Both the position numbers and the translations under genes were made by a program. A DNA stretch of 64,000 nt from Dermatophilus congolensis (GTDB lineage Bacteria; Actinomycetota; Actinomycetes; Actinomycetales; Dermatophilaceae), in assembly GCA_030538115.1 (NCBI GenBank), contig JAUNUP010000014.1, positions 1 to 64,000 on the forward strand, read 5' to 3'. Below, in pieces: positions 35,678-43,961 of this stretch; the first letter of the stretch is position 1; each line of letters begins with the position of its first letter. The notes beneath the pieces were generated by a model. The model did not search any database. It saw only the letters and a program-made list of their open reading frames with translations, and was not told where the DNA came from.

Positions 35678-37248
35678 GCTCGCGCGGCGAGCTGGTGCGG
35701 CCACTCGACCTGCACCGCAGATCTGAGGGGTCGCTCGGCAGGCGGGGTGCCACGAGTTTCGTCGGGCTCGCCTTTCAAGGGCTGTTGCGGCTCGCCGTCA
35801 ACGTGGTGGTCGGGCGGCTTGCGGGAGCCGCGGTGCTCGGCATCGTCGCTGCCGGCCAGGCGACGGCGCAATTCCTCATCCTGCTGTGGCCGACGACGGG
35901 CGGGCAGGCCGCCTCCCGCTTTCTCGCTCGCGCGCGCGGGCGAGGCGATGCGTCCGAGATCGACGCCGTGGCACGGCACCTCGGCCGGGCGGTGCTGTTG
36001 GCGACGCTGCTGCTCGCCGGCCTCAGCGTGCCCATCTCGATGGCGCGCGGCGTGCCTCCGGTAGGGGCGGCCTGTATCGCCGCGCTGCTCGTCGGACTGG
36101 CCGGGCAGCAATACACGCGGGGCGTGCATTACGGAGTCGGAGCGGTCACTCGTGTGGTCGTGCTCGACATCGGGTTCTCGCTGCTCGGGCTCGCGGGAGT
36201 AGTGGCGGCGCTGCTGGCGGGCGTGCGCGATCTGCGGCTCCTGCTGCCGCTGGCCGCGGCGTTCGGGCTGCTCACGCTGGCCTGTTGGCCGTGGGGCGCG
36301 GGGCGCGGATCACGGGCATCCCACGGATCACGCGGATCACGCGTGTCACACGGAGGCAGTGGCGGATCCGCTGCCCCCGCGGACCGAGCGGCCCGCCGGA
36401 CGCTGGCGCGCGAGATCGACACGTTCGTGTTCTTCGGCTCGCTCGGCACGATCGCGTCGGCCGGGCTCGTGCAGCTCTCGGTGATCGTCGCCTCCCGCCT
36501 CGGCGACGCCCAGGCCGGCGCGTACTCGGCCGCGTCGAACCTCGCCATACCGCTGACGCTGCTCTCGGGCGCCCTGTCTCTCGTGCTCTACCCGAGCATG
36601 TCGGAGGCGTTCGGCCGCGGCGACGAACAGGCCGTACGTCGCCAACTCGACCGCGGCGTACGCGGACTCGTCTTTCTCGTCGTACCGATCGTCGCCGTGG
36701 CAGCGCTGCTTGCACCCGAGATCGTCCGGCTGCTGTATGGCCCCGGCTTCGCCTCCAGCGCACGTCTGCTCGTCGTGCTGCTGCTGGCGGTGCTGGTCTC
36801 GATGGTCGCTGTGCCCTGCGTCAACGCGACGACGAGCGGGCACGCCCGCGGCATCGTCGAGATGAGCGTCGCCAGCCTCGTCGGGCTCGCGGTTGCGGCC
36901 GTCATGTGGTGGTTCTTGCTCACCGGAGCGGGCACGGGCTTGTTCAGCGACGTCATGACCGACGACGGCGGGGGCGAGGTGCTGGGCGTGGCCTTCGGGT
37001 ACCTCGCGGGAGTCACCGTGACCGGCGGGTACGCCTTCGCGAGGTCGTGGCGGGCCTGGCGGATGTCGTGGTGGGTCCTGCTTCTCGCGCTCGCCGTCGG
37101 TGTCGCGGCCATCCTCGTGGCGGTGACGGTCACCGCGGGTTCGCCCGGGTGGGCGCGCGGCGTTCTCGCCTGCGCGATGGCCGGAGTCTGGGCGCTCGCG
37201 CTGCCCGGTGAGCGGCGTGCCTGGGCGGCGCGCCTGCGTCAGCGCTGA
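35674..37248 (+). CDS. Wzx-type lipid-linked oligosaccharide flippase
   Basis: The 524-residue protein has 12-14 hydrophobic helices and the MOP/PST plan: LGRRGATSFVGLAFQGLLRL at the first helix, then GRLAGAAVLGIVAAGQ, and later SAASNLAIPLTLLSGALSLVLYPSMSEAFGRGD, a strong Wzx/RfbX signature. A cytoplasmic loop around residues 210-235 is encoded by 9-nt repeats rich in Gly, Ser and Arg. It flips undecaprenyl-linked repeat units outward. It is translationally coupled to the GT4 before it and converges with the GT4 at 37239, with a 10-bp overlap of 3' ends. Confidence 0.87.
   Translation: MSSRGELVRPLDLHRRSEGSLGRRGATSFVGLAFQGLLRLAVNVVVGRLAGAAVLGIVAAGQATAQFLILLWPTTGGQAASRFLARARGRGDASEIDAVARHLGRAVLLATLLLAGLSVPISMARGVPPVGAACIAALLVGLAGQQYTRGVHYGVGAVTRVVVLDIGFSLLGLAGVVAALLAGVRDLRLLLPLAAAFGLLTLACWPWGAGRGSRASHGSRGSRVSHGGSGGSAAPADRAARRTLAREIDTFVFFGSLGTIASAGLVQLSVIVASRLGDAQAGAYSAASNLAIPLTLLSGALSLVLYPSMSEAFGRGDEQAVRRQLDRGVRGLVFLVVPIVAVAALLAPEIVRLLYGPGFASSARLLVVLLLAVLVSMVAVPCVNATTSGHARGIVEMSVASLVGLAVAAVMWWFLLTGAGTGLFSDVMTDDGGGEVLGVAFGYLAGVTVTGGYAFARSWRAWRMSWWVLLLALAVGVAAILVAVTVTAGSPGWARGVLACAMAGVWALALPGERRAWAARLRQR
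36307..36351 (+). repeat. Five in-frame 9-nt repeats inside the flippase gene
   Basis: Units GGATCACGG, GCATCCCAC, GGATCACGC, GGATCACGC and GTGTCACAC follow without gaps. They encode a Gly/Ser/Arg/His-rich loop. The identical central pair suggests replication slippage. Confidence 0.7.
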
Positions 37249-38486
37249 GGCAGGTCGATCAGGTCGAAGACGGACTCGGTCGGTCGGCTCGACCTCCACG
37301 CGTCGTACGTGTCAGCAGCGGCCTCGCGGCTGCGAGCCCAGGCTTGGGGGCCGTCCGCGGCGAAGTCGTCGATGGCGCGGGCCCAGTCGGCCGGGGCCCG
37401 GGAGCCGACCGTGCGTCCGCCTCCGATGTGCGCTGCCTCGGTCCAGGGAGTCGCGCGGGCCGTCACCATCACGGGGCAGCCGTTGGCCAGTGATTCTGCG
37501 ATCGAGTGCCCGAAATTCTCGCCGGCAGTGGGAAACACGAAGACGTCGTGGGTGCGGAACATCTCGTCGACGCGGTCGTGCTCGACCGGACCGACGAAGC
37601 TCACGGCATGACCGGCGCGCTTGGCTGCTTCGCCCAGTTCACGCAGGTGGGCGAGGTGGTCCGCCTCTGCGGCGGAGCCCGCGATGGTCACCTCGACGGG
37701 TGCGTTCACGTCTCGCAGCGCGCTCAACAGCACGTCTACGCCCTTCTTCGGGGAGAGTCGCCCGAGGTACAACACCCGCAGCGCCCGTGGCGCCGACAGC
37801 TCCTGCGTCGCCGGTTCAGCGTTGGGAGTCCTGTCGGTGTGGGTTCCGGCTTCTGCGGAGCGCCAGGCCCGGGGCGGGAGTTCGGTCTCGTTCTCGCGCA
37901 CCACGACTCGAGCATCCGGAAGTATGGCGTGGATCTCCGCGGCCTCGAGGTCGGTAGAGGCGTGCCAGACCACTCCCCGAAACAGCCCCAGCATCCGAGC
38001 CTGGGCGAGAAAGGCCTGCTTCTTGCGCCACTTGATCTCCAGTGCGCCGGGGCTGAACTCACCCCGAGGAGCGATGACCACCTGCCCGAGCCGCAGCCGA
38101 CCGAGGCGTCGGAGCGTGAGGGGCGCGATCGTCCACAAGGGAGGGAAGACACCGTTGAGGTAGGTGATGTCAGGTCCGCGCGATCCGGCGGCCGAACGCC
38201 ACGCCGCCGAAAAGGCATTGCGGGCGCGTCGGTCGCGCAGCTCTGACGCCCCCCGGATAGGGACGTACTGCACGAGGGCGCGGCCGACCGGCACCCAGTC
38301 ACCGCGCCGGGCGTCCTCCGACAAGGGCAGCGGGGTGGCCTCGCCCCAGTCGAACGCGCTGGTCAACACACAGAAGTCGTGCCGGTCGCCGTGTTGCTCG
38401 ACCATGGCGGCGAGTGAGCGGATCGGCCCGCCCCCGCGCCAGGCGGGCAGGTAGAAGGGGGTGACGACGAGGATCCGCTGCGTCAC
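37239..38486 (-). CDS. Family 4 glycosyltransferase
   Basis: The 415-residue GT-B protein begins ILVVTPFYLPAWRGGGPIRSL, a GT4 subclass start with the GGGPIRS loop, has GDRHDFCVLTSAFD, and in the donor domain LRVLYLGRLSPKKGVDVLL and EHDRVDEMFRTHDVFVFPTAGENFGHSIAESLANG with the E-x7-E pair. I start at the GTG 38486, which gives the 4-nt overlap with the upstream capG stop; the frame runs on to 38513. It is the last gene of the minus FucNAc operon and probably adds the sugar next to FucNAc. Confidence 0.88.
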   Translation of the reverse strand: MTQRILVVTPFYLPAWRGGGPIRSLAAMVEQHGDRHDFCVLTSAFDWGEATPLPLSEDARRGDWVPVGRALVQYVPIRGASELRDRRARNAFSAAWRSAAGSRGPDITYLNGVFPPLWTIAPLTLRRLGRLRLGQVVIAPRGEFSPGALEIKWRKKQAFLAQARMLGLFRGVVWHASTDLEAAEIHAILPDARVVVRENETELPPRAWRSAEAGTHTDRTPNAEPATQELSAPRALRVLYLGRLSPKKGVDVLLSALRDVNAPVEVTIAGSAAEADHLAHLRELGEAAKRAGHAVSFVGPVEHDRVDEMFRTHDVFVFPTAGENFGHSIAESLANGCPVMVTARATPWTEAAHIGGGRTVGSRAPADWARAIDDFAADGPQAWARSREAAADTYDAWRSSRPTESVFDLIDLPQR

Positions 38487-39631
38487 AGCGGGCGCTCCCG
38501 CAGGCCGCTCCACTGTTCGTGCCGCCGGTGGGTCGAGAGGATGTACCGCACGGCCCGCTCCGAGCAGTTGTCGATGTCGTAGTCGGCGGGCACCTGGGCG
38601 CGGCGTCCGGAGGCGTGCACGCGCATGACGTCGCGCGCCGCTTCGACGACGTTGCCCGGGTCAAGGCCGGTCATGACGATCGAGCCCGTATCGAGGGCCT
38701 CGGGCCGTTCGATCGAATCGCGCAAGGTGACGGCTGGAAAGCCCAGCAGCGACGACTCCTCGCTGATCGTTCCGGAGTCGGAGAGCACGCACGCCGCGTC
38801 GAGCTGCAGCCGCACGTAGTCGATGAACCCGAGCGGAGGGTGAAACGTGAGCCCGGTGAGGTCGCGGTGCGCGGCCCCTGGCCGGTCGACGAGCCGGTCG
38901 AGGCGCTTGCGCGTGCGGGGGTGCGTGGAGACGAGCACCGGCATGTCGAAGGCGTCGCGGGCCATGATGAGGCAGTCGAGCAGAGCGCCCAGCCGCATCG
39001 GATCGTCGACGTTCTCCTCCCGGTGCGCACTGACCAGCAGATATCCGCGCGGAGTGAGTCCGAGGTCCGAGGTCGCTGTGCTCGCCTCGAAGGCGTCGCG
39101 GTGGTGGTCGAGCACCTCCTTCATCGGTGACCCGGTGAGCAGGATCCGGCGCGGCGCCAGCCCCTCGGCGAGCAGGTTGCGGCGGGCATGTTCGGTGTAG
39201 ACGAGGTTGTAGTCGGCGACGTGGTCGACGAGGCGCCGGTTCGTCTCCTCGGGCACGTTCTCGTCGAAACAGCGGTTGCCGGCCTCCATGTGATACACGG
39301 GGATTCGCATGCGCTTGGCGATGATCGCGGCGATCGAGCTGTTCGTGTCGCCGAGAATCAGCACCGCATCGGGCCGCTCGGCTAGCAGCACCTGCTCGAC
39401 CTTGATGAGGGTCTCGCCGAGCAGCCTGCCCAGGCTGGAGGTGTCGGCGGCGAGAAAATGGTCGGGCTTACGGATGCCGAGCTGGTCGAAGAAGATGCCG
39501 TTGAGCTCGTAGTCGTAGTTCTGGCCGGTGTGTACGAGCACGTGGTTGACGGTGTCGTCGAGGCGGGCCATCACCCGCGAGAGGCGGATGATCTCGGGCC
39601 GTGTGCCGACGATCGTCATGACGGTGGTCAT
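38483..39631 (-). CDS. capG: UDP-N-acetyl sugar 2-epimerase, CapG/FnlC type
   Basis: The 382-residue cytosolic enzyme belongs to the WecB superfamily: VGTRPEIIRL, HTGQNYD, LGDTNSS, and the diagnostic MEAGNRCFDENVPEETNR loop found in CapG/FnlC/WbjD, rather than the MEAGLRT of true WecB. It would catalyse the last step to UDP-L-FucNAc, C2 epimerisation of UDP-N-acetyl-L-pneumosamine (L-talo isomer). The conserved HREEN (His at about 206) and STHPRT residues are present. It lies in one minus operon with capE, capF, a GNAT enzyme and two GT4s, with tiny spacings. Confidence 0.85.
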   Translation of the reverse strand: MTTVMTIVGTRPEIIRLSRVMARLDDTVNHVLVHTGQNYDYELNGIFFDQLGIRKPDHFLAADTSSLGRLLGETLIKVEQVLLAERPDAVLILGDTNSSIAAIIAKRMRIPVYHMEAGNRCFDENVPEETNRRLVDHVADYNLVYTEHARRNLLAEGLAPRRILLTGSPMKEVLDHHRDAFEASTATSDLGLTPRGYLLVSAHREENVDDPMRLGALLDCLIMARDAFDMPVLVSTHPRTRKRLDRLVDRPGAAHRDLTGLTFHPPLGFIDYVRLQLDAACVLSDSGTISEESSLLGFPAVTLRDSIERPEALDTGSIVMTGLDPGNVVEAARDVMRVHASGRRAQVPADYDIDNCSERAVRYILSTHRRHEQWSGLRERPL

Positions 39632-39634
39632 CTA

Positions 39635-40294
39635 CTACTCCTGCGATTCACGTTCCGGTTCAGTCGTCACTCCTGGGCCAGACGCCAATTGCTTGACGTA
39701 CCGGTACATGTGCCGCCCTGTGGCCGTGTGGTATTCGGCGTCGATGGTCCAGCCGTTGCGCTGGTGGTGGCGGTTGACGGAGTCGTTGTCGTCGGCGTCG
39801 GTCGTCAGATAGGCGCGAGTTGCGCCGCGGGCGGCGGCCCCGTCGCTCCACGCCTGCGAGAGCCGGCCTCCGACGCCGCGGCTACTCGTGTTCGGGTCGA
39901 CGCACATGGAGGCGAACAGCGCGCCGCTGCTGCCTTCGGGGGCGTCGCCGCGGTAGCGCACCGCGGCGAGCAGCCGGGGAGCGACGACCCGGGGGTGCGT
40001 GATCGCGGCTCTGGCGCCGGCCAGCGCGAACGCGAGGCCACGCCTGCGCAGCAGACGCCCGTAGAAACCTGCGGGCTCGACCGTGCCGACCGCGCACCCG
40101 ATGGGCCGCCCGCTCGCGGCGTCGCGGGCGACGATCGCCACCGACGACGGGTCAGTCAGGTAGCCGCGGTAGAACTCGCGCAGAAACGGGGGGCCCAGGC
40201 TCGCAAGGAAGAAGCCCTGGAAGGCGCGTTCGTGGATGCGGGCCAGCTCGGCCACGTCGGTCGACCGCATCTCGGTGAGAACCACGTCGCTCAT
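39635..40294 (-). CDS. GNAT-family N-acetyltransferase
   Basis: The 219-residue protein has the GNAT fold: an N-terminal helix pair (STDVAELARIHERAF), the strand GCAVGTVEPAGFYGR, then the acetyl-CoA loop VDPNTSSRGVGGRLSQAW (R/Q-x-x-G-x-G/A) and a C-terminal YLTTDADDNDSVNRHHQRNGW strand-helix. It lies between capF and capG with a 1-nt gap to capF and a 3-nt gap to capG, so it is part of the FucNAc operon. It may acetylate an amino sugar intermediate or the finished unit. Confidence 0.85.
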   Translation of the reverse strand: MSDVVLTEMRSTDVAELARIHERAFQGFFLASLGPPFLREFYRGYLTDPSSVAIVARDAASGRPIGCAVGTVEPAGFYGRLLRRRGLAFALAGARAAITHPRVVAPRLLAAVRYRGDAPEGSSGALFASMCVDPNTSSRGVGGRLSQAWSDGAAARGATRAYLTTDADDNDSVNRHHQRNGWTIDAEYHTATGRHMYRYVKQLASGPGVTTEPERESQE

Positions 40295-40295
40295 G

Positions 40296-41477
40296 TCACC
40301 ACTCCGTAGGCACTCGCAGGTCGTGGCCGTCGACCACGTCGCACGGCCAGGTGTCGGGGTGGCGTGGGTCGAACAGTTCGTTGGCCCAGAAGAACGTGGT
40401 CAGCGGCCCGTCGCCGATGTTGGTGATGCTGTGCGTCCACAGCGAGGGCATGTCGACGACGGCCGGTTCGTCTCCGGTCACGACGAATTCGACGGTCTCG
40501 TCGGTGAACACCTTGCGGAGCTTGATCAACCCCGTGCCCGAGATCACCTGGAACCGCTCGATCTTGTTCAAGTGGTAGTGGTTTCCGCGCGTGTAGCCGG
40601 GATTCGTGGTCGACACGAAGGCCTGCCCGGTACCGCCGTGCACCCGCACGGTCTCGACAAGGGTGCCGCGTTCGTCGGAGCGGGGCACGGGCCGCAGGGG
40701 GTAGGCGTGCGGGAACATCGCGGCGCGCAGGGTGTTGAACAGCGGCACCCCGAGCGGCCCGGAGAGGTCGGGGATCTCGCCGACGGGCGCGTAGATCTGA
40801 TGCATGAGATCGAACGTGCGGGCCACCTGCGAGATGAGCATCGGCGTGCCCGACTGCGCGACCACGCCGTGGGTGCGGTCGTGGGCCGCCGCGATCATCC
40901 GCTCGCAGGCCTCGCCCACGTGCAGCAGCGGCAGCTCGCGGTCGTTCTCGATGCGCGATCCGCCTCCTTGAGCGATGGCGTGGGCGAAGTTGGCGACGAA
41001 GCTGTTGTAGTCGGGGCGCCCGTGCTCGCCGAACAGGCCGCAGAAGCGCAGGTCGGCGACACTCGCCTTGGCACCGGCGTGCTCCGCCCACTTGAGCAGC
41101 GCCTCGCCGGCCTTGCGCTTGCCGCGTCCGTAGGGAGTGTCGCGGCCGGGGTGGTCGTCGTCGGCGTAATTGCTGCCCGCGAACACCACTGCAGGCTCAG
41201 GGCGACCCGCCATGTGCCTGGCGACCGTGGTGCTTTCGAGCGCCAACGCGAGCCGCTGGGCGAGGGCGATGTTGCCCGCCTCCAACTGCTCGTCGCTGCC
41301 GCGGTTGATGCCGGCGCAGTGCATCACCACGTCGGCGTTCGACACGGCCCACTCGAGCGCAGCGGAGTCGAAATCGTCGCGCGTGATCGCCACGACCTCC
41401 GCGTCAGGCAGGCGCAGAAGCCGAGCGCGCAGGTGCCAGCCGAGAAAACCGGCGGCACCCGTCACCACGAACTTCAC
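40296..41477 (-). CDS. capF: CapF-type UDP-sugar reductase (SDR plus cupin)
   Basis: The 393-residue protein has an N-terminal SDR domain (VVTGAAGFLGWHLRARL, residues 1-250) and a C-terminal cupin (about 270-393, HYHLNKIERFQVISGTG with zinc-binding His residues). This exact pairing is CapF/WbjC/FnlB, which epimerises and reduces the keto sugar made by CapE to UDP-2-acetamido-2,6-dideoxy-L-talose. The Tyr of the YGRGKRKAGE motif near residue 120 is the SDR catalytic residue with the following Lys. Its start overlaps the capE stop by 4 nt. Confidence 0.88.
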   Translation of the reverse strand: MKFVVTGAAGFLGWHLRARLLRLPDAEVVAITRDDFDSAALEWAVSNADVVMHCAGINRGSDEQLEAGNIALAQRLALALESTTVARHMAGRPEPAVVFAGSNYADDDHPGRDTPYGRGKRKAGEALLKWAEHAGAKASVADLRFCGLFGEHGRPDYNSFVANFAHAIAQGGGSRIENDRELPLLHVGEACERMIAAAHDRTHGVVAQSGTPMLISQVARTFDLMHQIYAPVGEIPDLSGPLGVPLFNTLRAAMFPHAYPLRPVPRSDERGTLVETVRVHGGTGQAFVSTTNPGYTRGNHYHLNKIERFQVISGTGLIKLRKVFTDETVEFVVTGDEPAVVDMPSLWTHSITNIGDGPLTTFFWANELFDPRHPDTWPCDVVDGHDLRVPTEW

Positions 41478-42619
41478 GGCTGCAGCGCTCGCATCTCGGG
41501 CAACGTCAGCAACATGTCGACAGTCTGACCCACATCGAGGCGCCTGGTGTTCTCCGACGTGTAATCACCCGCGGGGAGCCGACGGTCGTCGCCGGAGGAG
41601 AAGTACAGCTCGTACTCCATCGACCGCGCGTCGACCGGCACGCGGTAGTAATCGCCCTCGTCGGTGGCCGAGGCCATCTCCTCGCGCGAGAGCAGCGTCT
41701 CGTGCAGCTTCTCGCCGTGCCGGATGCCGATGACGGAGATGGGGTGCTCGGGCACCCCCATGATCGTTGCGACCGCTCGAGCGAGGGTCTCGACGGTCGC
41801 GGCCGGGGCCTTGCGTACGTACAGGTCGCCGGGGCGGCCGTAGGCGAAGGCATGCTCGACGAGGTCGACCGACTCCTGCAGCGACATGAGAAACCGCGTC
41901 ATGCTCGGCTCCGTCAGCGTGAGCGGACGCCCGGCCCGGATCTGGTCGACGAACAGCGGGATCACCGACCCGCGCGAGTACATGACATTGCCGTACCGGG
42001 TCACGGTGACGGTCGTGTTGCTGCGCGGGTACTGCCGCGTGAACGCCTGCGCGCTCTTCTCCATGAGCGCCTTGGTCATGCCCATCGCGTTGACGGGGTA
42101 CACGGCCTTGTCGGTAGAGAGGCACACGACCGCCCGCACCCCGGCCTGGTGAGCAGCGGTGATGACGTTCTGGCTGCCGTGCACGTTCGTCATTACAGCC
42201 TGCTGCGGAAAGAACTCACAGCTCGGCACCTGTTTGAGCGCTGCCGCATGAAAGACGAAGTCGACGCCTTCGAACGCCGATGCCACGGAGGCGGGGTCAC
42301 GGACGTCGCCGACGAAGAACCTCAGCCGCGGGTCACCGAAAGCCACGCGCATGTCGTGCTGTTTCGCCTCGTCGCGCGAGAGGATATGCACCTCGCCGAC
42401 GCCGGAGTCGAGCAGGTGGCGGGCCATCGTCGAACCGAATGAACCCGTGCCGCCCGTGATCGCCACGGTCGCGCCGGCCACGATGGGGCTGCTGCGGTCG
42501 TCGATGAGGGGGCTGCCGAGCGGAAGGTCACCCTCCGAGAGACCGTCGGGAACACCGGCGCTCACGTCGTCGCGGTCGTCGTTGTCGTTCGGCTGGACCG
42601 GGCGGGCCGGATAGCTCAT
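41474..42619 (-). CDS. capE: CapE-type UDP-GlcNAc 4,6-dehydratase/5-epimerase
   Basis: The 381-residue SDR enzyme has an N-terminal Asp-rich tail (about residues 1-45, not typical of CapE), the cofactor loop ITGGTGSFGSTMA, the STDKAVYPVNAMGMTKALMEK region where Met replaces the SDR Tyr as in CapE/FnlA, and MTRFLMSL. It would make the first intermediate of UDP-L-FucNAc from UDP-GlcNAc. Its start overlaps the stop of the WbuB-like gene upstream by 4 nt. The acidic N-terminal extension may be a regulatory or packing segment. Confidence 0.87.
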   Translation of the reverse strand: MSYPARPVQPNDNDDRDDVSAGVPDGLSEGDLPLGSPLIDDRSSPIVAGATVAITGGTGSFGSTMARHLLDSGVGEVHILSRDEAKQHDMRVAFGDPRLRFFVGDVRDPASVASAFEGVDFVFHAAALKQVPSCEFFPQQAVMTNVHGSQNVITAAHQAGVRAVVCLSTDKAVYPVNAMGMTKALMEKSAQAFTRQYPRSNTTVTVTRYGNVMYSRGSVIPLFVDQIRAGRPLTLTEPSMTRFLMSLQESVDLVEHAFAYGRPGDLYVRKAPAATVETLARAVATIMGVPEHPISVIGIRHGEKLHETLLSREEMASATDEGDYYRVPVDARSMEYELYFSSGDDRRLPAGDYTSENTRRLDVGQTVDMLLTLPEMRALQP

Positions 42620-43911
42620 GGTCTCCTTCCACGGCGCTCGGCGGTCGCGAGCGCTGCCTCCGCCCTGTCCACAGCTCGTTCGACACTGAAATTCGCCTCG
42701 TAGTACCGACGCCCCGCCATGCCCGTGGATTCAAGGGCTGCACGGCCACTTTCGCACAGGTCGGCCAGAATTCGTGTGAGCCCTTGTACGTCTCCGGAGT
42801 CGGTGGCGAACCCTGCTCCCGCCTGCCTCACGATGTATTGCACGTCTCCGTCGGCCGCGACTACGAGAGCTCGCCCGGCGGCCATCGTCGCCTGGGTCTT
42901 GCTCGGCATCGTCACGGCGGAGAGGGGGTCGCGCGAGAGCCCCACGTAGCAGGCGTCGGCGCCCGCCATGAGGGTCGGCATCTCGGACTGGTCGACGCGG
43001 CCGATGAACGTGGCGACGTCGTGGCCGGTGCTGCGGGAGGCACGCAGGTCGGCGGCGAGGCTGCGCAGGCGGGGCTCGGCGGTGCCCGACCCGGCGATGA
43101 TGCAGCGCAGTTTCGCTGGGGCGTCGGCGCAGGCGTGGATCAGCGTCTCCAGGCCCTGCGCCTCACCGAGGGCACCGGCGTAGAGCAGCAGGATTTCGTC
43201 GTCGGCCACCCCGATACGGCGTCGCCACGCCTCACCGGCCGTGCGCGTGGCGGTGTCGGCGGGCCTGAACGTGCTCTCCTCCGCCCACATCGGCGCGTAC
43301 TCGAGCTTGTGCTCGGGCACGCCGCGGTCGAGCAGGATCTGCCGCACGCCGGGGGAGATGTACGTGACGACCTCCGCGGCCGCGTACATGGCGTCGCACC
43401 AGCGGTGCAGCACGGCGTCGGCGGCCTTCTTCATGGGCGCGCCCACGCCGCCGCCCTCCAAGGCGAACCCCCCGGCGGAGATCGTGTCGGGCCACAGGTC
43501 GCCCACGTGTACGACGAGCGGGATGCCGCGGGCGAATCGGGCGAGCCACATCGGCAGCGCCACAGTGATGGGTGAGTAGTTGACCCAGAGCGCGTCGGCG
43601 CCGCGCACGAACGACATGCCGCTCGCCGCGGCGCTCACCCCGAACGAGCCGTAATTGGCCAGGCGTCGCGCGAACGACGTGTCGTGGCTCGGGTAGAGCG
43701 CGACACGCCGCACGTTCACGCCGTCGAGAACCTCGTCGAAACGTCTTGACACCGTGTAGCCGTCTGCGACCGTGCCGGTGGGGTAATTGGGAAAGCCTGT
43801 GACCACGTTGACCTGATGTCCGCGCGCCACGAGGCCCCGCGCGAGCACACCCGGCAGTGCGGCCGGGCCCGGCTCGGGGTCGTACCACTGGGTCAGCATG
43901 CCGAACCGCAC
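42616..43911 (-). CDS. Family 4 glycosyltransferase, WbuB-like (FucNAc transferase)
   Basis: The 431-residue GT-B protein begins MRFGMLTQWYDPEPGPAA and has FPNYPTG, LVVHVGDLWPDTI, VTYISPGVRQIL, and YAGALGEAQGLETLIHA in the donor domain. The order and the DLWPD motif match the WbuB/WbfZ family that transfers L-FucNAc to undecaprenyl-linked acceptors. Its operon mates capE, capF and capG supply exactly that donor. The GTG has AAGGGG 8 nt upstream, and a minus-strand -10 TAGGCT at 43956-43951 is shared with the divergent aminotransferase promoter. Confidence 0.86.
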   Translation of the reverse strand: MRFGMLTQWYDPEPGPAALPGVLARGLVARGHQVNVVTGFPNYPTGTVADGYTVSRRFDEVLDGVNVRRVALYPSHDTSFARRLANYGSFGVSAAASGMSFVRGADALWVNYSPITVALPMWLARFARGIPLVVHVGDLWPDTISAGGFALEGGGVGAPMKKAADAVLHRWCDAMYAAAEVVTYISPGVRQILLDRGVPEHKLEYAPMWAEESTFRPADTATRTAGEAWRRRIGVADDEILLLYAGALGEAQGLETLIHACADAPAKLRCIIAGSGTAEPRLRSLAADLRASRSTGHDVATFIGRVDQSEMPTLMAGADACYVGLSRDPLSAVTMPSKTQATMAAGRALVVAADGDVQYIVRQAGAGFATDSGDVQGLTRILADLCESGRAALESTGMAGRRYYEANFSVERAVDRAEAALATAERRGRRP

Positions 43912-43949
43912 GGCTTCGCCCCTTCCGATCCGGATCAGGTCTGGACAGC

Positions 43950-43956
43950 TAGCCTA
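43950..43956. promoter_or_regulatory. Overlapping -10 elements of divergent promoters
   Basis: TAGCCT (plus, 43950-43955) ends 6 nt before the GTG of the aminotransferase, giving a leaderless start, while TAGGCT (minus, 43956-43951) would serve the FucNAc operon with a leader of about 33 nt. The two share five bases. Confidence 0.4.
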
Positions 43957-43961
43957 ACGAT

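Noticed and set aside
36307..36351. Short repeats that might suggest a CRISPR array
   Set aside because: The units are 9 nt, in frame and without spacers, so they are a coding tandem repeat.
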